Below are positions 42,446 to 44,701 of a stretch of 44,701 nt of DNA, in pieces (within the stretch, counting starts at the first letter, position 1; each line of letters opens with the position of its first letter). The notes beneath the pieces were generated by a model. The model made no database searches and was not told the origin of the DNA. It was given only the letters and a program-made list of their open reading frames with translations. Made by a program: the position numbers and the translations under genes. The stretch is from positions 1 through 44,701 of the forward strand of contig JAQVZL010000006.1 of NCBI GenBank assembly GCA_028708215.1. Reading direction: 5' to 3'. Source of the stretch: Bacteroidales bacterium. Lineage in GTDB: Bacteria; Bacteroidota; Bacteroidia; Bacteroidales; UBA932.

Positions 42446-44428
42446 CTAAAAAAAATATCTCAATGCCACTTGCCAGTTCCTACCAGGCATAGCATAGAAT
42501 TTTATATTCTCATAATGTTCATTAGTAATGTTTTTAAGTGCAATATTTAACGAATATCTATTACCTCCCAACACTCCCTTCAAAGCAACTCCAACATCTA
42601 CCAAAAAATAGGGTTTTAAAATATCATATATATCTAAAGTTGTTCTCTCTCCCGTATATGAAAGATTTATAAAACCAGTTATAGCATCTTTACTAGCAGT
42701 GAAAGAGCTTCTTAAAGAGTGCTTTGGTTGAAAAGCAAGTTGCTCATCAATAGAGGGATCTTCACTCCAGAGCCCTCTTATCATTCTAACATTTGTATAA
42801 CTATAATTTAGAGAAGCACCTAGCTTCCATTCTACAAACTCTTTTTTATAATTAACCCCCAACTCTGCACCTTGTGAAAGCACCTCTGGTATATTCTGAG
42901 GACGCCATACCTGTCCAGCAGGAAGCCATCTAATCCAGTTGTTCACCTCACTCCTATAAAAAGTTAGATATCCAGTAAAGGAGCTACTTTGCCCAATATG
43001 ATTGTTCATTCCAAACCAGCTATAGTTAACTCCCGCCTCGGCAGTAAAAGATTTTTCACTTTTAAGATAGGTGTGTGTTCCCCCCCAATATCGGTCGTTT
43101 AAAGAGGGAACTTTGCTATTTCTAGATAACGAAGCTTTTAATGAGAGTGAGTGCCCCTGATTGCGAATTGGTGTAAATTTTATATCTAACGAGGGCATAA
43201 AAGGGACCTCGCTATTAGTCACCCACCCTGCTCTTGCTCCAGCAGAGACAACTAAATTAGAGATAAAGTAGGGATTATACCTAGCTAAGAAAAAGAGATA
43301 CCCCCTGTTCTCTTGAACAGAATGGGCAAAAGATTTTGCAGAGGGAGCAATATATTCATACGAGCCCCCTCCTTTTAAGATAAATTGAGTGGAAGTCAAC
43401 TGAGCCTCAGCACTCCCCAACACCTTAGAGGCCTCTATTACATCTTCTTTATATCTCTCATAGTCATTTGCAAAAGAGGCCCTTGCGCTATAAGATAACA
43501 GCGAACTACTCCCACTATAACTTAAAGAAGCTCTTAAGTTTCTATCTAAAATAGATGCAAATGTCTCTGGCCTATCATTCAAAGAGACAGAGGGTTGAAT
43601 CTCTCTATCAAAAGAGAGGTACCATAAATTAAATACCAGCAGAGACGAATCTTTGAACTTTCTATATAACTCCTGTAACACTCCTCCATTTAAATATCCA
43701 CTATTATTAAGGTATTCTTTAGGAAGCCCAGGCTTAGTATTATTTAGAAAAGAGTAATTATTTTTGGCCGATGTGTAAAATAGACTAGTTCTAGATTCAG
43801 TAGTATTGTTTGAGTACCTGAGCGTAGCCCCAGTGTAGAGAGTAGAGTAACTTCCTAGACTCACAAGAACATCTCCGCTATATCCTTTTTCCCACGTAGG
43901 AGCAGTTTTCAACTGAAGGCTCCCACCAATAGATCCGTCGCCGTATAGAGCAGAACTTCCACCTATATGAATATCTAATTTATCAAAAAAATAGATAGGT
44001 ACATGAGATAAATTTGTTTGCCCCAAGGTAGGCACAGAGAGGCTCATTCCATTCCAAGCCACCGTTGTATGCGAAGAAGATGTTCCCCTAACAGAGAGAT
44101 ATGAACCCGCACCTCTACCATACTCTTTAATATAAATTGCACTTTGCTCTTTAATAAAATCTGCCAAAGAGTTAGTTTTCATCTGTGAAAGAATCTCTTG
44201 AGAAGCACGTATTATATTTGAACCAACAGCAAAAGAGCTATTAGGTACAATAGAACGTCTTATACCACTGTTAATTATAACTGAGTCTAAATTATATGTT
44301 TTTACACTATCTATAATTGGAGCTTTCTCATCTTTAAAAATAAAAAGAGATTGCGCCGAAGCTGGAGCTCCTGCTAGAATTGCAATAGATGCAAAATAAA
44401 AAACAATAAAAGATATACCTCTGTACAT
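42446..44428 (-). CDS. btuB: TonB-dependent vitamin B12 receptor BtuB
   Basis: 660 residues. The signal peptide ends ASAQS. The plug domain (about 50-170) has LADFIKEQSAIYIKEYGRGAGSYLSVRGTSSSHTTVAWNGMSLSVPTLGQTNLSHVPIYFFDKLDIHIGGSSALYGDGSIGGSLQLKT. The barrel follows, closing with NITNEHYENIKFYAMPGRNWQVALRYFF and a terminal Phe. A possible TonB box is near NLDSVIINSG. No carboxypeptidase-like N-terminal domain is present, so it is a simple transporter rather than a SusC type. The cobalamin riboswitch upstream fixes the substrate as B12 or a relative. The ATP-driven inner-membrane partner is not in the window. Confidence 0.93.
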   Translation of the reverse strand: MYRGISFIVFYFASIAILAGAPASAQSLFIFKDEKAPIIDSVKTYNLDSVIINSGIRRSIVPNSSFAVGSNIIRASQEILSQMKTNSLADFIKEQSAIYIKEYGRGAGSYLSVRGTSSSHTTVAWNGMSLSVPTLGQTNLSHVPIYFFDKLDIHIGGSSALYGDGSIGGSLQLKTAPTWEKGYSGDVLVSLGSYSTLYTGATLRYSNNTTESRTSLFYTSAKNNYSFLNNTKPGLPKEYLNNSGYLNGGVLQELYRKFKDSSLLVFNLWYLSFDREIQPSVSLNDRPETFASILDRNLRASLSYSGSSSLLSYSARASFANDYERYKEDVIEASKVLGSAEAQLTSTQFILKGGGSYEYIAPSAKSFAHSVQENRGYLFFLARYNPYFISNLVVSAGARAGWVTNSEVPFMPSLDIKFTPIRNQGHSLSLKASLSRNSKVPSLNDRYWGGTHTYLKSEKSFTAEAGVNYSWFGMNNHIGQSSSFTGYLTFYRSEVNNWIRWLPAGQVWRPQNIPEVLSQGAELGVNYKKEFVEWKLGASLNYSYTNVRMIRGLWSEDPSIDEQLAFQPKHSLRSSFTASKDAITGFINLSYTGERTTLDIYDILKPYFLVDVGVALKGVLGGNRYSLNIALKNITNEHYENIKFYAMPGRNWQVALRYFF

Positions 44429-44465
44429 CGCTCCCTATCTCCCGAAAGTTCGATTAAAATGTTAA

Positions 44466-44612
44466 GCTCTCAATAGGTTTTCTGACTCAGCTTTTAGATT
44501 CGCACCTTCCCGCCGTTTTTGGCAGTGGTTGGGAAGCGAAAAACCCATTCGGGTAAGCATTACAGCAGCGGGTACTGTTTCCGATTCTCACGAAATTCCC
44601 TTATTAGATTGC
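44466..44612 (-). promoter_or_regulatory. Cobalamin riboswitch
   Basis: On the minus strand the conserved core is seen: AAGGGAA and GTGAGAATC, the B12-box region ACAGTACCCGCTGCTGTAA, and a 3' part with GGTGCGAATCT and GAGTCAGAAAACCTATTG. This is the usual order for the class I cobalamin riboswitch, ending about 40 bases before the btuB ATG. High adenosylcobalamin should reduce expression of btuB and the BtuG-like gene, probably by blocking translation start, as no terminator follows. Limits are approximate. Confidence 0.93.
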
Positions 44613-44616
44613 AATG

Positions 44617-44624
44617 CAAAGGTA
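44617..44624 (-). promoter_or_regulatory. Putative -7 box of the btuB riboswitch transcript
   Basis: Minus-strand TACCTTTG lies immediately upstream of the riboswitch 5' end, where a start of transcription is required. A TTG at regular spacing is not found. Confidence 0.5.
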
Positions 44625-44640
44625 ATTAATTAATTTAATT

Positions 44641-44670
44641 TTGCCACCTTTCCAAAATTAACTACTTTTG
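44641..44670 (+). promoter_or_regulatory. Promoter reading out of the right edge
   Basis: TTG (44641-44643), 19 bases, then TACTTTTG (44663-44670), a full -33/-7 pair on the plus strand. The gene it serves lies beyond the window, divergent from btuB. Confidence 0.6.
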
Positions 44671-44701
44671 CACACCAAAGTTTATCAAAGCAAAAACTGC
44701 C

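Noticed and set aside
1-44701. Mobile elements, CRISPR arrays, rRNA, toxin-antitoxin or defence islands
   Set aside because: No transposase, integrase, regular repeat-spacer pattern, rRNA core sequence or known defence gene was seen on either strand.

Overview
The window reads as a stretch of AT-rich chromosome from an anaerobic member of the Bacteroidetes, most likely order Bacteroidales. The support is (i) gene families largely confined to that group (OstA-like protein after a SurA-type isomerase, DUF4831, DUF4837, DUF4252, DUF5009, an S16 with a long acidic tail, a GlsA/GlsB-type acyltransferase pair, a BtuG-like propeller next to BtuB); (ii) Bacteroidetes promoter boxes (TAnnTTTG, sometimes with TTG 18-20 bases upstream) and few Shine-Dalgarno sequences; (iii) an oxygen-sensitive lifestyle hinted at by a superoxide reductase. 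No insertion sequence, prophage, CRISPR array or rRNA is visible. Most of the window is core housekeeping.

Layout. 1-3582 (+): tail of a probable periplasmic isomerase, a SurA-like isomerase and an OstA/LptA-like protein, tightly overlapping (envelope biogenesis). 3608-11147 (-): glyA, an OmpA-family porin/anchor, the rpsF-rpsR-rplI ribosomal operon, pepD, a DUF4831 protein and an LpxL-type acyltransferase. 11236-18122 (+): POT peptide transporter, the ruin of a large macroglobulin-like (MG2-type) surface protein, HAD phosphatase, nitroreductase, DAHP synthase-chorismate mutase, a VanX-like lipoprotein, then rpsP-rimM. Between vanX and rpsP lies a sigma-54-type promoter followed about 80 bases later by a strong terminator, with no reading frame: a candidate small RNA.

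18133-26655 (-): an outer-membrane barrel, DUF4252, a one-TM anti-sigma-like protein and an ECF sigma factor in one overlapping unit, then an Omp85-type barrel, DUF819 and DUF5009 membrane proteins, phosphohexomutase, def and ruvX. 26704-33435 (+): superoxide reductase, M23 peptidase, dxr, rseP, DUF4837 lipoprotein, tRNA-Glu and rpsT, radC, upp. 33417-36513 (-): amidohydrolase lipoprotein and rpoN. 36602-38364 (+): the paired acyltransferases proposed to make glycine lipids. 38374-39399 (-): SPOR and LEA-2 proteins. 39464-41311 (+): miaB and an OsmC protein. 41323-44625 (-): a cobalamin riboswitch controlling btuB and a BtuG-like lipoprotein. A promoter at the right edge points to a gene outside the window.

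Themes: much of the window concerns building and guarding the envelope (chaperones, LPS/lipid enzymes, OM barrels, the site-2 protease, lipoproteins). Intergenic space is compact; at two junctions the terminator of one gene overlaps the promoter of the next. The observations most worth following are the sigma-54/sRNA candidate, the superoxide reductase with an unusual N-terminal ligand region, the riboswitch-BtuB-BtuG module, and the decayed surface-protein gene. All function calls come from reading the translations; no database search was run.
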